Source: Sphingosinithalassobacter tenebrarum
Lineage (GTDB): Bacteria > Pseudomonadota > Alphaproteobacteria > Sphingomonadales > Sphingomonadaceae
DNA length: 64,000 bases
Direction: 5' to 3'
NCBI RefSeq assembly: GCF_011057975.1
Contig: NZ_CP049109.1
Span: 3,069,001-3,133,000, forward strand
The notes under the pieces were generated by a model. It did no database searches and had not been told where the DNA came from. It was given only the letters and a program-made list of their open reading frames with translations. Shown here piece after piece: positions 8,834 through 18,896 of the stretch; positions within the stretch are counted from its first letter, which is position 1; each line of letters begins with the position of its first letter. A program made the position numbers and the translations under genes.

Positions 8834-10314
8834 CACCAGCTCTCCGGCCGCGCCGTGAACCCGGCGCGCTGTTCGATCGCCATACCCGCGTTCAGCACGC
8901 CCTGTTCGTCCAACGGCTTGCCGATGATCTGGAGGCCGAGCGGCAGGCCGTTCTTGTCGAGGCCGCCCGGGACGCTCATCGCCGGCAGGCCCGCGAGCGA
9001 GCTGGGGACGGTGAAGACGTCGTTCAAATACATCGCCAGCGGATCGTCGGCCTTTTCGCCGAGCGCGAAGGCGGCGCTCGGCGCGGTCGGGGTCAGCAGG
9101 TAATCGCATTCGAGCCAGGCGCGATCGAAATCGCGCGCGATCAGCGTGCGGACTTTCTGCGCCTGGGTGTAATAGGCGTCGTAGAAACCCGCCGAGAGCA
9201 CATAGGTGCCGATCAGGATGCGGCGCTTCACTTCGTCGCCGAAGCCGTGATCGCGCGTCACCGCGTACATTTCCTGTAGGTTCGCGCCGTCGGGCAGCTC
9301 GCGCAGGCCGTAGCGCACGCCGTCATAGCGCGCGAGGTTCGACGAGGCTTCGGCGGGCGCGATGATGTAATAGGCGGGCAGCGCGTACTTGGTGTGCGGC
9401 AGGCTCACTTCGACGATCTCGGCGCCGGCGTCCTTCATCCAGTCGATGCCCTGCTGCCACAGCGCATCGATTTCGGCGGGCATGTTGTCGACGCGATATT
9501 CCCTGGGGATACCGATCTTCTTGCCGCGCATGTCAGGGTTGAGGCCCTCTTCCCATTTGGGAACGGGCAGGTTGAGCGACGTCGCGTCCTTGGGATCGAA
9601 GCCCGCCATCGCCTCGAGCATGATCGCGCAGTCCTTGACGTCATGCGCCATCGGTCCCGCCTGATCGAGCGAGCTGGCGAACGCCACCACGCCCCAGCGC
9701 GAGCAGCGGCCATAGGTCGGCTTGATCCCGGCAATGCCGGTGAAGGCGGCGGGCTGGCGGATCGAGCCGCCGGTATCGGTGCCGGTCGCCGCCGGGCAGA
9801 GCCGCGCGGAAACCGCGGTCGAGCTGCCGCCCGAGCTGCCGCCCGGCGCGAGCGGAGCGTTATCCCCGCCGCCACGCTTCCACGGCGAGATGACGTTGCC
9901 GAAATGGCTCGTCTCGTTCGACGAACCCATCGCGAACTGATCGAGATTGAGCTTGCCGAGCATCCCCGCGCCCGCTTCCCACAGATGGTGCGAGACGGTG
10001 GATTCATAGGGCGGCACGAAGCCTTCGAGAATGTGGCTGGCCGCCGTGGTCTGCACGCCCTTGGTGCAGAACAGGTCCTTCATGCCGATCGGCACGCCCG
10101 CGAGCGGCTTCAGTGTCTCGCCCGCCGCGACGGCATCATCGGCGGCCTTGGCGGCGGCGATGGCGTGATCGGGGGTTTCGACGATGAAGGCGTTGAGCGC
10201 CTTTGCCTTGCTCACCTTGACGATGAAGGCGTCGGCGACTTCGCGCGCGGAGAACGCCTTGGTGCGGATGCCGTCGCGAAGCGCCGCGACGCCGAGATCG
10301 GTTACGTCGGTCAT
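8830..10314 (-). CDS. gatA: Asp-tRNA(Asn)/Glu-tRNA(Gln) amidotransferase subunit A
   Basis: A 494-aa amidase-signature enzyme that releases ammonia from glutamine for the transamidation done with GatB. The Ser-cisSer-Lys catalytic machinery is visible: [14 protein letters not shown] with the catalytic lysine near residue 78, and the Gly/Ser-rich signature [12 protein letters not shown] with the nucleophile in [13 protein letters not shown] around residues 155-185. Length is typical. It starts at ATG 10314 and is separated from gatC by an inverted-repeat element (about 180 bp), yet gene order gatC-gatA is retained. Its stop codon overlaps the start of the small membrane protein gene. Confidence 0.97.
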   Translation of the reverse strand: MTDVTDLGVAALRDGIRTKAFSAREVADAFIVKVSKAKALNAFIVETPDHAIAAAKAADDAVAAGETLKPLAGVPIGMKDLFCTKGVQTTAASHILEGFVPPYESTVSHHLWEAGAGMLGKLNLDQFAMGSSNETSHFGNVISPWKRGGGDNAPLAPGGSSGGSSTAVSARLCPAATGTDTGGSIRQPAAFTGIAGIKPTYGRCSRWGVVAFASSLDQAGPMAHDVKDCAIMLEAMAGFDPKDATSLNLPVPKWEEGLNPDMRGKKIGIPREYRVDNMPAEIDALWQQGIDWMKDAGAEIVEVSLPHTKYALPAYYIIAPAEASSNLARYDGVRYGLRELPDGANLQEMYAVTRDHGFGDEVKRRILIGTYVLSAGFYDAYYTQAQKVRTLIARDFDRAWLECDYLLTPTAPSAAFALGEKADDPLAMYLNDVFTVPSSLAGLPAMSVPGGLDKNGLPLGLQIIGKPLDEQGVLNAGMAIEQRAGFTARPESWW

Positions 10315-10359
10315 GCGCGGCCTCCCTTCAATGCGGCCACGCTGTTGCCAAGCAGAAAT

Positions 10360-10450
10360 CCGTTGGCCCTGAGCTTGTCGAAGGGCCGTCCTTCTTCTTC
10401 GGGCCGCGCGGAAGAACAGAACGGGGCTTCGACAGGCTCAGCCCCAACGG
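10360..10450. repeat. REP-like inverted repeat, family 1, between gatC and gatA
   Basis: Two arms, CCGTTGGCCCTGAGCTTGTC at the left and the complement of GACAGGCTCAGCCCCAACGG at the right, flank a spacer rich in CTTCTTC/GAAGAA. The left core CTGAGCTTGTCGAAG recurs, often imperfectly, at 24002, 40607 and 50697. An open frame can be read through it, but that is a by-product of the repeat. Confidence 0.85.
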
Positions 10451-10495
10451 GGTGGGTGGGGCGACCGGTGCGGGTGTGGAGGGAGGAAGCGCGCA

Positions 10496-10783
10496 TCATT
10501 CCACCACCTTCGGCACGGTGAAGAAGCCATGCTCGCCCTGCGGCGCATTCGCCAGCACCGCGTCGCGCTGATCGCCTTCGGTGACGACGTCCTCGCGCAG
10601 GCGCAGCGTGTTGGGGATGACGGCGGTCATCGGCTCGACCGACGACGTGTCGACTTCGCCCAGCTGTTCGACCCAGCCGAGGATGTTGTTGAGCTCGGGC
10701 GTCAGCCGTTCGGCTTCCGCGTCGGTGATCGCGATGCGGGCAAGGCTGGCGACCTTGCGCACGGTGTTCTGGTCTACGGACAT
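10496..10783 (-). CDS. gatC: Asp-tRNA(Asn)/Glu-tRNA(Gln) amidotransferase subunit C
   Basis: A 95-aa GatC of standard length. The conserved N-terminus [20 protein letters not shown], the middle [21 protein letters not shown] and the C-terminal LREDVVTEG are all visible. It wraps around GatA and stabilises the GatCAB complex. It is first in the gatC-gatA-orf-gatB run. Confidence 0.96.
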   Translation of the reverse strand: MSVDQNTVRKVASLARIAITDAEAERLTPELNNILGWVEQLGEVDTSSVEPMTAVIPNTLRLREDVVTEGDQRDAVLANAPQGEHGFFTVPKVVE

Positions 10784-10836
10784 GAACTCGCGGCTAGCAC
10801 CGGCGCGCGCGCCTGCGCAATGCTATTTGCAGCCGC

Positions 10837-12630
10837 TCATTCGAAAGGCTCGCCGACGGGTTCGCCGCCGACGAACAGCTGGCGGCTTTCGACGGTGCGG
10901 ATTTCGATGTCGCCCCGTTCGAAGCCTTCGCGCAGCCGCGCCTTTTGTGCGTCGGTGTAACGATCAGGGCCTTGATCGGCGCGAACCCAGCCCTCCTCGC
11001 CCTTGCGAAACGGAATCGGCTCGCAACCATAAGGCGGCGCGCCCTCTACGACGGCGGAAGCCAAGGGCCGGCGTTCGTCCGCTCCGGCTTCCTGCTCGAC
11101 CGGCGCCGGATAGCAGCTGCCGGAGAACAGAAAGGCCTCGCTTCCGCCCTCGCTGAAAAGCAACGTGCAGCCTCCCCCCAGCGAACAGGGCCAGGATGTG
11201 CCGACCAATGCCTGCAGTGCTTCGGGCACGGCAGCGTCCTGCGGCAGCACGCGCAGTTTCGCCATTGCTTGCTGCGTATTTTCGGATGCGGCCTGTTCCT
11301 GAACGCCTTCCCAGCGATTTTTCCACGCCAGCGCTTCCTTCGCCGCGCTCCGCACCTCGGCCTTGTCGCTTTCCCCCAGCCGTGCGAGCGCCTTGCGCCC
11401 GGGCTCGCCGAAATCGAAGGCGAGCGCCGCCCAGTCAAATTTGTCGGCCGATATCCTGCCCGATTGGAGCCGGGCGACCTGATCGCGCGTCGAAAGCGAC
11501 TGGAAAGCGGCGAGCGGCGTCGCGAGGAACAGTGCGAGGACACACAGCCCCGCCGCGAGCCACAGGTTGGACGTGCGCACGCGCGCCATCCACGCCGCGC
11601 GCGCCGTCGCGAACGACACCAGATAGGCCAGCCCATAGGCGCAGGCGATCGCGACGAAGGTGGCCGCCCAGAGCCGCTCGGGCGTCAGGCCATATTGGTC
11701 GATGCGCAAATAGGTGGCGCAGGCGGCGACCACCGAAAGCGGCAGCATCGTCAGCGCCAGCGCCAATGCGCCCCAGCGCAGCGGGCGCGCCGCCGCCTCC
11801 TGATCCGCATCGTTGCCGATTACGCCGTTGGCGAGGATCAGCGCGCCGACGACGCACGTGAGCAAGGTACCCGTAGGCCAGCGAGTCGCGTCCCACAGCG
11901 CGCCGAGGCCAGTGAACGGCAGCGCGGCCAGAAACAGCACCAGTCCGATCCCGAGCACCGGCGCAAGCACCGCCAGCACGCGCGCCACCACCCGCTGCAC
12001 CATCCGCACGACCGCGACATGTTCCTGCAGCAGCCCCAGCCCGAGCCCGAAAGCGGCCCCGAGATAGCTCATCCCGAACCAGTGCTTGCCCAGCAGGTCG
12101 CCGATCCAGTGAATGCCGATCAACCGGAACAGCTGGTCGAGCAGTACGAGCAGCAGGAATACGACGAGCACGAACAGCCAGCTCGCGCAGAACAGCACGA
12201 CGTTCGTCCAGGCATGGTCGTGCGTTTCGCGATAGTCGAAGACCATGCCGCCCGCGTCGCGCGCGGTTTGATAGAAGGGCGCCGCGATCCCGGCGGCGAG
12301 CGCGAGGCTGACCACGCGCCAGCCCGCCATCGCGTCCCAGCCCGAGGGGCTGCCGTTCCAGTAAGCCACCAGCGCCGCGACCGCGCCCCAGACGACCGAG
12401 AAGACGAGCGCGGAGAGAATCGCCCGGCGTTCGAGCGTGAATCCGACCAGCCCGGCAGCGACGACGACGAAGGTCGTAGCCGTCAGTTCCAGCGTGGTCG
12501 GCGCGCTGTTCCAGTCGCGCCCGATCAGGAAATAGCTGATGATTCCGGCGACAAGCCCGAGCAACCCCAGCAGCATGGGGCGGACCGGCCACTGGCCATC
12601 GCGCGCCTCGGCTGATTCGTCTTCCATCAT
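10837..12630 (-). CDS. DUF4153 family polytopic membrane protein
   Basis: A roughly 597-aa protein with about 11-12 hydrophobic segments over the first 420 residues and a soluble C-terminal part of about 170 residues. The segment DHAWTNVVLFCASWLFVLVV and the surrounding architecture match DUF4153 proteins, whose function is unknown. The C-terminal region includes a Cys-containing stretch (SWPCSLGGGCTLLFSEGG, SGSCYPAP) that could form disulfides outside the cytoplasm, and a final EIRTVESRQLFVGGEPVGEPFE. The start is one of two adjacent ATGs (12630 or 12627), with GGGAGG upstream. The frame continues upstream to 12870, but that overlaps the promoter and start of the divergent DUF3089 gene. Confidence 0.78.
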   Translation of the reverse strand: MMEDESAEARDGQWPVRPMLLGLLGLVAGIISYFLIGRDWNSAPTTLELTATTFVVVAAGLVGFTLERRAILSALVFSVVWGAVAALVAYWNGSPSGWDAMAGWRVVSLALAAGIAAPFYQTARDAGGMVFDYRETHDHAWTNVVLFCASWLFVLVVFLLLVLLDQLFRLIGIHWIGDLLGKHWFGMSYLGAAFGLGLGLLQEHVAVVRMVQRVVARVLAVLAPVLGIGLVLFLAALPFTGLGALWDATRWPTGTLLTCVVGALILANGVIGNDADQEAAARPLRWGALALALTMLPLSVVAACATYLRIDQYGLTPERLWAATFVAIACAYGLAYLVSFATARAAWMARVRTSNLWLAAGLCVLALFLATPLAAFQSLSTRDQVARLQSGRISADKFDWAALAFDFGEPGRKALARLGESDKAEVRSAAKEALAWKNRWEGVQEQAASENTQQAMAKLRVLPQDAAVPEALQALVGTSWPCSLGGGCTLLFSEGGSEAFLFSGSCYPAPVEQEAGADERRPLASAVVEGAPPYGCEPIPFRKGEEGWVRADQGPDRYTDAQKARLREGFERGDIEIRTVESRQLFVGGEPVGEPFE

Positions 12631-12739
12631 CCCCTCCCGGTATCGGCGAGGCATTCCCCGAATCGGCGGCAAGGTCAATCGACATTGCATCGCGCGCTTT
12701 CGTCCTGCAGGAGGCTGGAAACGGCGCGCCGGAGCGCTT

Positions 12740-13966
12740 ATGTTGCACTGCACAACGGAGCGGGTCTTGAGCCGCGAAACGGAAGAATCGAGAGGAAGCA
12801 CGGGGCCGGGATCGGCGAGCGCAGCGGAAAACCCGCGCCGTTCGCGCAATCCGTCGCGCATCGTGCGCATCTTCCTCTATGGAGTCGCCGCCCTCGTCAT
12901 GCTCGCGCTCGCCGCCGCCTTCACCTATCGCTTCTGGGGCATGGAGCTGCTGCGCCGATCGATGGTGCCGAGCGCCGGCTTCGCCGCGCAGCCGCCGGTC
13001 GAACCCGAAGGCTATGCCCGCGCCGACATGTGGCTGGCGCGGCCCGACAAGCCGGGCAACCCGGCATTATGGACGCCCGCCGACATGCAGCCGGCATCGG
13101 ATCCGACCGCGGCGGTCTTCTTCGTCCACCCGACCTCCTACATGAACCGCAATCACTGGAACGCGCCGCTCGACGATGTCGAGGCCAACAGCACGCTGGA
13201 GATTTTCCTGCGCGGCCAGGCCAGCGCGTTCAACGGCAGCGGCGCGATCTGGGCGCCGCGCTATCGCCAGGCCACGTTCGGCGCGTTCCTGACCAGCGAT
13301 GAAGCCGCGCAACAGGCGCTCGACCTCGCCTATGGCGACGTGCTGGCGGCATTCGAGGAGTTTCTGAAGCAAGCCGGGGACCGGCCGATCATCCTTGCCG
13401 GGCACAGCCAGGGATCGCTGCACCTCACGCGACTGCTTGCCGAGCGCATTGCCGGAACTCCGATCGCCGAGCGGATCGTCGCCGCCTATGTCGTCGGCTG
13501 GCCGGTTTCGATCACCGCCGATCTGCCCGCGCTGGGCCTTCCCGCCTGCACCGATCCCGACCAGCCCGGCTGCATCCTTTCCTGGCAGAGCTTCGCCGAG
13601 CCCGCCGACCCCAGCCTGATCTTCGACAAGTTCGACACGACCGACGGCTATACCGGCGCGGCGCGCAAGGACAGCGCGCTGCTCTGCGTCAATCCGATCA
13701 CCGGCAAGCCCGACGATGCCGCTCCCAAACAGGCCAATCTGGGCACATTGCTGCCCGATATGAGCTTTTCCAGCGCGCGGATGGTTGCCGGCGGCGTGCC
13801 CGCGCGGTGCGAAGGGCGCGGCATATTGAGCATCGGCAAGACGCCGCCCAATCTCGGCCAGTTCGTACTGCCGGGCAACAATTACCACGTCTTCGACTAC
13901 AGCCTGTTCTGGGCGAATGTGCGCGCCGACGCCAACCGCCGGCTCGCGGCGTTCGAAGCCAGGTGA
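12740..13966 (+). CDS. DUF3089 family alpha/beta-fold hydrolase, membrane-anchored
   Basis: A 408-aa protein with one N-terminal transmembrane helix near residues 48-70 ([21 protein letters not shown]) and a periplasmic hydrolase domain. The nucleophile elbow GHSQGS is near residue 222 ([12 protein letters not shown]), and the family-typical [18 protein letters not shown] and [16 protein letters not shown] are present. It is most likely an esterase or lipase-like enzyme; the substrate is unknown. The ATG at 12740 has GGAG 5 nt upstream; a TTG about 30 nt further on is an alternative. Its stop overlaps the ruvX start by 4 bases (GTGA), indicating co-translation. Confidence 0.82.
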   Translation: MLHCTTERVLSRETEESRGSTGPGSASAAENPRRSRNPSRIVRIFLYGVAALVMLALAAAFTYRFWGMELLRRSMVPSAGFAAQPPVEPEGYARADMWLARPDKPGNPALWTPADMQPASDPTAAVFFVHPTSYMNRNHWNAPLDDVEANSTLEIFLRGQASAFNGSGAIWAPRYRQATFGAFLTSDEAAQQALDLAYGDVLAAFEEFLKQAGDRPIILAGHSQGSLHLTRLLAERIAGTPIAERIVAAYVVGWPVSITADLPALGLPACTDPDQPGCILSWQSFAEPADPSLIFDKFDTTDGYTGAARKDSALLCVNPITGKPDDAAPKQANLGTLLPDMSFSSARMVAGGVPARCEGRGILSIGKTPPNLGQFVLPGNNYHVFDYSLFWANVRADANRRLAAFEAR

Positions 13967-14424
13967 TCACCACCTCCGCCGCCGATTTCCGCGCCGCACT
14001 ACCCGATGGCGGGCGGCTGATCGGGCTCGATGTCGGTAGCAAGACAATCGGCACGGCGCTGTGCGACGCGGGGTGGAGCTTCGCCAGCCCGGCGCAACTC
14101 ATCCGCCGAACCAAGTTCACCAGGGACAAGACCGCGCTGGCCGATCTGATCGCCGCGCAGCAGGTGAGGGGCATGGTGATCGGGCTGCCGCTCAGCATGG
14201 ACGGAAGCGACAGCCCGCGCACGCAATCGACACGCGCCTTCGCGCGCAACCTCGACGATATGGGGCTGCCCATCCTGCTGTGGGACGAGCGCTGGTCGAC
14301 CGTCGCGGTCGAGCGCACGCTGATCGAACAGGACGCCAGCCGCGCCAAACGCGCCGAACTGGTGGACAAGATGGCGGCGGCGCACATCCTGCAAGGCGCG
14401 ATCGACGCGCTGGTGAACAGCTGA
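13963..14424 (+). CDS. ruvX: Putative pre-16S rRNA nuclease / Holliday junction resolvase-like YqgF
   Basis: A 153-aa RNase H-fold protein. The catalytic motifs [17 protein letters not shown] (residues ~22-38), [16 protein letters not shown] and [20 protein letters not shown] are visible, followed by [16 protein letters not shown]. YqgF acts in 16S rRNA 5' maturation in E. coli and has been proposed as a resolvase. The GTG start lies within the stop codon of the DUF3089 gene. Confidence 0.93.
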   Translation: MITTSAADFRAALPDGGRLIGLDVGSKTIGTALCDAGWSFASPAQLIRRTKFTRDKTALADLIAAQQVRGMVIGLPLSMDGSDSPRTQSTRAFARNLDDMGLPILLWDERWSTVAVERTLIEQDASRAKRAELVDKMAAAHILQGAIDALVNS

Positions 14425-14492
14425 AAAATCCCTTTCCCGGAGCGTCGCCGGGCTTGGAAAATGACAACCGAACGGGCATGGAGCCGCGGGTC

Positions 14493-15731
14493 ATGCTGAC
14501 CGCCATCTTCTCCGTGCCGAGCCTGTTGCTAGCCATCTTCACGCTGATGGCGGGGAGCAGTTTCCTGGCGACTCTCGTCAGCCTCCGGCTCGATGCGGGG
14601 GGCAGCCACGCGCTGATGATCGGTATCGTCGGCACCGGCTATTTCGCCGGGCTGACAGTCGGTGCGCGGCGCGTGACAGCGCTGATCGGTCGGGTCGGGC
14701 ACATCCGCACCTTCGCCGCGGTCGCATCGCTGCTTTCGGCCACGGCGCTGGCCTTTCCGATCGTCCCGCCGGGGCTCGGCTGGGCGGCGCTGCGCTTTCT
14801 CAACGGCATCGCGATGGCGGGCGTGTTCATCTGCCTCGAAAGCTGGCTCAACGAACGCGCCGAGGCATCGACTCGCGGATCGGTGCTCGCGGGTTACATG
14901 ATCGCGCTCTATTCGGGGCAGGCGCTGGGGCAGATCCTGCTGACGCTCGACATGGCGGACCAGGCGATGCCCTTCGCGATGGCGGCGATGCTGGTTTCGC
15001 TTGCCGCGATTCCCGTCGCGCTGACCCGCATCGCCAGCCCCGAGATATTCGATGCGACGCCGCTCAAGGTGGTCGAACTCTACCATGTCTCCCCGCTCGG
15101 CTGCATCGGGACGATCGTGACCGGGCTGATGTTCGGCTCCTTCTACGCGCTCGGCGCGGTCTATGTGCTGCGCCAGGGCGGCAGCGTGGACGATGCCGCA
15201 TGGTTCATGACCGCCGTCATCCTGGGCGGCGTCGCGCTGCAATTCCCGCTGGGGCGGCTGTCGGACCGGTTCGACCGGCGCAAGGTGATCATCGCGCTGT
15301 TCGGCGGCACCATCCTCTCCAGCCTCGCGCTGGCGCTGGCAGGGCTGAGCGGAGCCGCGTCGCTGGCGCTCGGCATGGCGTTCGGCGGGCTGGGATTCGC
15401 GCTCTATCCGCTCTGCGTCGCGCATACCAACGACCATCTCAAACCCGAACAGCGCGTCGGCGCCAGCGGCGGACTGGTGCTGATCTATTCGCTCGGTGCC
15501 GCGGTCGGCCCGTTCGTGGCGGGCGGCGCGATGGAGACGTTCGGCCCCAGCGGGCTGTTCCTGTTCCTCGCCGGATGCGCGGCGATCACTTTCGGCTTCG
15601 GCCTGTGGCGCGAATGGCGCACCGATTCGATCCCAGAGGCGCTGCAGCAGGATTTCCAGGTCCTGCCGCGCACCACGCCGGTCGCCGCCTCGCTCGATCC
15701 CTATGCCGAGGAAGGCGAGGCTGACGCCTAG
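14493..15731 (+). CDS. MFS transporter, YcaD-like
   Basis: A 412-aa protein with 12 predicted transmembrane segments. The first half shows LLLAIFTLMAGSSFLATLVSLRL and FLNGIAMAGVFICLESWLNE, a pattern characteristic of the YcaD/YfkF branch of MFS transporters. The second half shows PLGRLSDRFDRRKVII, the MFS A-like motif. The C-terminal tail of about 40 residues is hydrophilic. I chose the ATG at 14493 because GGAG lies 9 nt upstream; an in-frame ATG at 14478 is the alternative. Its stop overlaps the end of the convergent frameshifted gene by 4 bp. Substrate unknown. Confidence 0.82.
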   Translation: MLTAIFSVPSLLLAIFTLMAGSSFLATLVSLRLDAGGSHALMIGIVGTGYFAGLTVGARRVTALIGRVGHIRTFAAVASLLSATALAFPIVPPGLGWAALRFLNGIAMAGVFICLESWLNERAEASTRGSVLAGYMIALYSGQALGQILLTLDMADQAMPFAMAAMLVSLAAIPVALTRIASPEIFDATPLKVVELYHVSPLGCIGTIVTGLMFGSFYALGAVYVLRQGGSVDDAAWFMTAVILGGVALQFPLGRLSDRFDRRKVIIALFGGTILSSLALALAGLSGAASLALGMAFGGLGFALYPLCVAHTNDHLKPEQRVGASGGLVLIYSLGAAVGPFVAGGAMETFGPSGLFLFLAGCAAITFGFGLWREWRTDSIPEALQQDFQVLPRTTPVAASLDPYAEEGEADA

Positions 15732-16568
15732 CTTTCCAGCTGCTCGATCAGCGCGGAAATGCTCGGCCATTGCATCGCAGCGCGCTGCCGCTGCCGGTGC
15801 GTCTCGCTGTCGACCGGTTCGAAGCCGCGCAGCATGGTCCGCACCCGCTCGACCGCATCGGCAAACTCGGCCTCCGCCCTGGCAACCGCAGCCTCGTCGT
15901 CATAGACGTGCCTTCGCAACCGTTTCGGAAGCGTATCCATCGCCTGGCTGCTTCGGGTGCGCAGATCGTCCAGATATCCAAGCTTTTCCGACAGCTTGGT
16001 CCGGCTTGGAGCATGGACGTGTCGTCCCGCCTCGAACCCGTAGGCCGCCCCTTCGGCCCGCCGTTCGGCAATCGCCTCGCGAGCGCAGAATTGCCAGCAA
16101 CCGTCCATCACGCGCTGCGTCGTCTGGACGAAAGCAAAGAGCTGCATCAGGCTTTCCGCCATCCGCGGCGTCATCGCCACGTTGAGCACATTCGCATTGC
16201 TGTATATCTTGTCGCGCGACCGGGCCTGCTCCTCCATCCGGCGCAGCGCCTCGTTCAGCCGCGGGATCACCAGGTCGTCGGATATCACCACATGATCGGG
16301 AAACATCCGATCGACAAAGGCCGTGAAATCGCGCACCGCACTGGCATGGGTCTGCCCCATTTCCCGAACCAGCCTTTTCCGCATCGGAGCATAGCGCCGC
16401 CGTTCGAGAACGCCGATCCACCAGGGAATCAGAATGACGACAAGCAGCACTTCCATGCCGAAGAAAAAAGCCGTTCGCCTGAAATCCGGCCCACCAGTCG
16501 GCATCCTTCCGCAACCAGTCCGAAAAGGTCTGGCCAGCGCTTAACAGCCATTGGATCAGCTGTTCCAT
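15728..16568 (-). CDS. Hypothetical membrane-anchored protein with an apparent +1 frameshift
   Basis: Two overlapping frames read as one protein. Frame 1 starts at ATG 16568 (GAGG upstream) and reads [20 protein letters not shown], then on to FQANGFF. At a run of six T on the coding strand (A6 at 16464-16469) the useful reading moves by +1 into [20 protein letters not shown] and an uninterrupted C-terminal part ending at 15728. Joined with one T removed, the product is about 279 aa: a short N-terminal segment, one transmembrane helix (about residues 38-55) and a soluble helical domain. As written, the second frame could be translated alone from ATG 16504 or 16456. The family is not recognised. 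A homopolymer sequencing error, a true inactivating mutation or slippage are all possible. Confidence 0.6.
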
Positions 16569-16683
16569 CCTCGGCGCCTCCCCCTCGCGTTGCGATCGAT
16601 GTCTAGCAGGTTGGCCGGCAATCGCCACAAGGTGGCGCCCCCCGCTTGCAACCTGCCCTGCACCCGATTACGCGACCGCTTCA

Positions 16684-17673
16684 ATGTCGCCGTCCGATCA
16701 TCGCCCCGGCACGCTGCTCAACGGCAGCGAAGCCTTTCCCCACCGGCACCTGACCGGGATCGCGGGACTTCAGCCGCATGAAATCATGTTCCTGCTCGAC
16801 GAAGCCGAACAATGGGTGGAGGCGAACAAGGAGCGCGGGCGGCTGAGCGACCGGCTGACCGGCCTCACCCAGATCAATGCCTTTTTCGAAAATTCGACAC
16901 GCACGCTGCTGAGCTTCGAAATCGCGGGCAAGCGGCTCGGTGCCGATGTCGTCAACATGCATGCCGGCCAGTCGAGCGTGAAGAAGGGCGAGACGCTGAT
17001 CGACACCGCCGTCACGCTCAATGCGATGCGCGCCGATGTGATCGTGATCCGCCACGGCAGTTCGGGCGCGGTCCAGCTGATCGCCGACAAGGTCGACTGC
17101 CCGGTGCTCAATGCCGGCGATGGCTGGCACGAACATCCCACCCAGGCGCTGCTCGACGCGCTGACCATCCGTCGCCGCCGGGGCGCGATCGCGGGGCAGC
17201 GCGTGGTGATCTGCGGCGATATCCTGCACAGCCGCGTCGCGCGCTCCAACATCCTGGCGCTGACCGCGCTCGCCGCCGAAGTGCGCGTCGTCGCGCCCTC
17301 CACGCTGATGCCCGCCGAAGTCGAGCGGATGGGCGTAACGCCGTTCAGCGATTTCGACGAAGCGCTGGAAGGCGCCGATGTGGTGATGATGTTGCGGCTC
17401 CAGAACGAACGCATGTCGGGCGGGTTCATCCCCTCGACCCGCGAATTCCACATGCGCTACGGCCTGACGCCCGAACGGCTGGCGCGGGCGAAACCCGATG
17501 CGCTGGTGATGCATCCCGGCCCGATGAATCGCGGCGTCGAGATCACCTCGAGCGTCGCCGACGACCGCGAACGCTCGGCGATCACCGAACAGGTCGCGAT
17601 GGGCGTGGCGGTGCGTATGGCCTGCCTCGACGTACTGACACGCCACGAACGCGGCGTGGAGGGCTGGGCATGA
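16684..17673 (+). CDS. pyrB: Aspartate carbamoyltransferase catalytic subunit
   Basis: A 329-aa enzyme that makes carbamoyl-aspartate in de novo pyrimidine synthesis. The carbamoyl-phosphate loop [20 protein letters not shown] (residues ~60-80), [19 protein letters not shown] and [13 protein letters not shown] are all visible. Length is typical. Its stop codon overlaps the start of the downstream dihydroorotase-like gene (ATGA), consistent with a stoichiometric pyrB-pyrC' complex as in class A ATCases of other bacteria. Confidence 0.97.
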   Translation: MSPSDHRPGTLLNGSEAFPHRHLTGIAGLQPHEIMFLLDEAEQWVEANKERGRLSDRLTGLTQINAFFENSTRTLLSFEIAGKRLGADVVNMHAGQSSVKKGETLIDTAVTLNAMRADVIVIRHGSSGAVQLIADKVDCPVLNAGDGWHEHPTQALLDALTIRRRRGAIAGQRVVICGDILHSRVARSNILALTALAAEVRVVAPSTLMPAEVERMGVTPFSDFDEALEGADVVMMLRLQNERMSGGFIPSTREFHMRYGLTPERLARAKPDALVMHPGPMNRGVEITSSVADDRERSAITEQVAMGVAVRMACLDVLTRHERGVEGWA

Positions 17674-18887
17674 AGCGGCTTTTCACCAATGCGCGGCTGG
17701 TGCTGCCCGATCATGTGGCCGAGGGCAGCCTGCTGATCGACGGCGACACGATTGCGGCGGTCGGCGCGGTCGAGGCACCTTCCGACGCGGAAACCGTGGA
17801 CGCTTCCGGGCTGCTGCTCGCCCCTGCCCTCGTTGATCTGGGCGTGTTCGCGATGGACAAGGCCGCGATGCGCGCCGGCGGCATCGCGCGGATCGGGCTG
17901 ATGCCCGATCAGTCGCCGATCCTTGATGGCCCGGGCATCATCCAGCGTGCCACCGCGATGGGCAAGCCCGAGCTGTGGGTCCATCCGATCGCTGCCGCCA
18001 CGGCGGGGCTGGAAGGCAGCGATCTGGGCGAAATGGCGATCAATGCCGAAGCCGGCGCGCGCGCCGTTGCCACCGGGCGGCGCTGGATCGCGGACTCGGG
18101 CATGATGCGCAAGGTGCTAGCCTATGCGCGCGATTGCGGGCTGGCGGTGATCGCGCATGCCGAGGATTCCGGGCTGGCGGGCAATGCCGTTGCCACCGCG
18201 GGCGAAACCGCGACGCGGCTCGGCCTGCCCGCCGCGCCCGCCATTGCCGAGGCGCTGGCGATCGCCCGCGACCTGATGCTGGCCGAGGAAAGCGGCGCGC
18301 ATATCCATTTCCGGCAGGTAACGACCGCAGACGGCTTCGAACTGATCCGCGCGGCGAAGCGCGCCGGGATGCCTGTCACTTGCGGCATCACGCCCGCGCA
18401 TCTGCTGCTGTCCGATGCGGCGATGACCGATTTCCGTACCTTCGCGCATCTATCGCCGCCGCTGCGCAGCGAGGCGGATCGCCAGGCGGCGCTGCGCGCG
18501 CTCGCCGACGGGACGATCGACGTGATCGGATCGGGCCATGATCCACGCGGACCGGAGGAAAAGCGCCTCCCCTTCGCCGATGCGGCGCCGGGCATGGCGG
18601 GCGCCGAAACGCTGCTGGCGCTGTCGCTGGGGCTGGTGCGCGACGAAGTGGTTTCGCTCGAACGGCTGTTCGCGCTGCTCGCGGCCAATCCGGCGCGCAT
18701 CCTGCGGCTCGCGACGGGCACGCTGGAGGCAGGTCGTCCCGCCGACCTGATCCTGGTCGATCCCGACACCCCGTGGCAGATCAGCGCCGACCGCATGACG
18801 GCAAAGGCGGGTAATACGCCGTTCGACGGCCTGCCCGTACAGGGCAGGACCGTGGCCCTGTTCAAGGGCGGCAGCGAAATCCTCTAG
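17670..18887 (+). CDS. Dihydroorotase-like protein lacking metal ligands (PyrC'/PyrX type)
   Basis: A 405-aa amidohydrolase-fold protein co-translated with pyrB. Active dihydroorotases have an HxH zinc motif after GLVD near residue 60 and a DHAPH motif near residue 310. Here the first site reads [14 protein letters not shown] and the second reads [12 protein letters not shown], so the HxH pair and the catalytic Asp are missing. Flanking regions ([43 protein letters not shown]) are well conserved. This is the pattern of non-catalytic DHOase homologues (pyrC' of Pseudomonas) that hold the ATCase holoenzyme together. An automatic annotation would call it pyrC; I infer it is not an active DHOase and that a true pyrC lies elsewhere. 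Confidence 0.85.
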   Translation: MKRLFTNARLVLPDHVAEGSLLIDGDTIAAVGAVEAPSDAETVDASGLLLAPALVDLGVFAMDKAAMRAGGIARIGLMPDQSPILDGPGIIQRATAMGKPELWVHPIAAATAGLEGSDLGEMAINAEAGARAVATGRRWIADSGMMRKVLAYARDCGLAVIAHAEDSGLAGNAVATAGETATRLGLPAAPAIAEALAIARDLMLAEESGAHIHFRQVTTADGFELIRAAKRAGMPVTCGITPAHLLLSDAAMTDFRTFAHLSPPLRSEADRQAALRALADGTIDVIGSGHDPRGPEEKRLPFADAAPGMAGAETLLALSLGLVRDEVVSLERLFALLAANPARILRLATGTLEAGRPADLILVDPDTPWQISADRMTAKAGNTPFDGLPVQGRTVALFKGGSEIL

Positions 18888-18896
18888 CGAACAGGC

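Noticed and set aside
10311..10499. Short frame between gatA and gatC
   Set aside because: It translates the REP element, and the translation contains the repeat-derived segments [10 protein letters not shown] and FDKLRANG seen with this repeat family.
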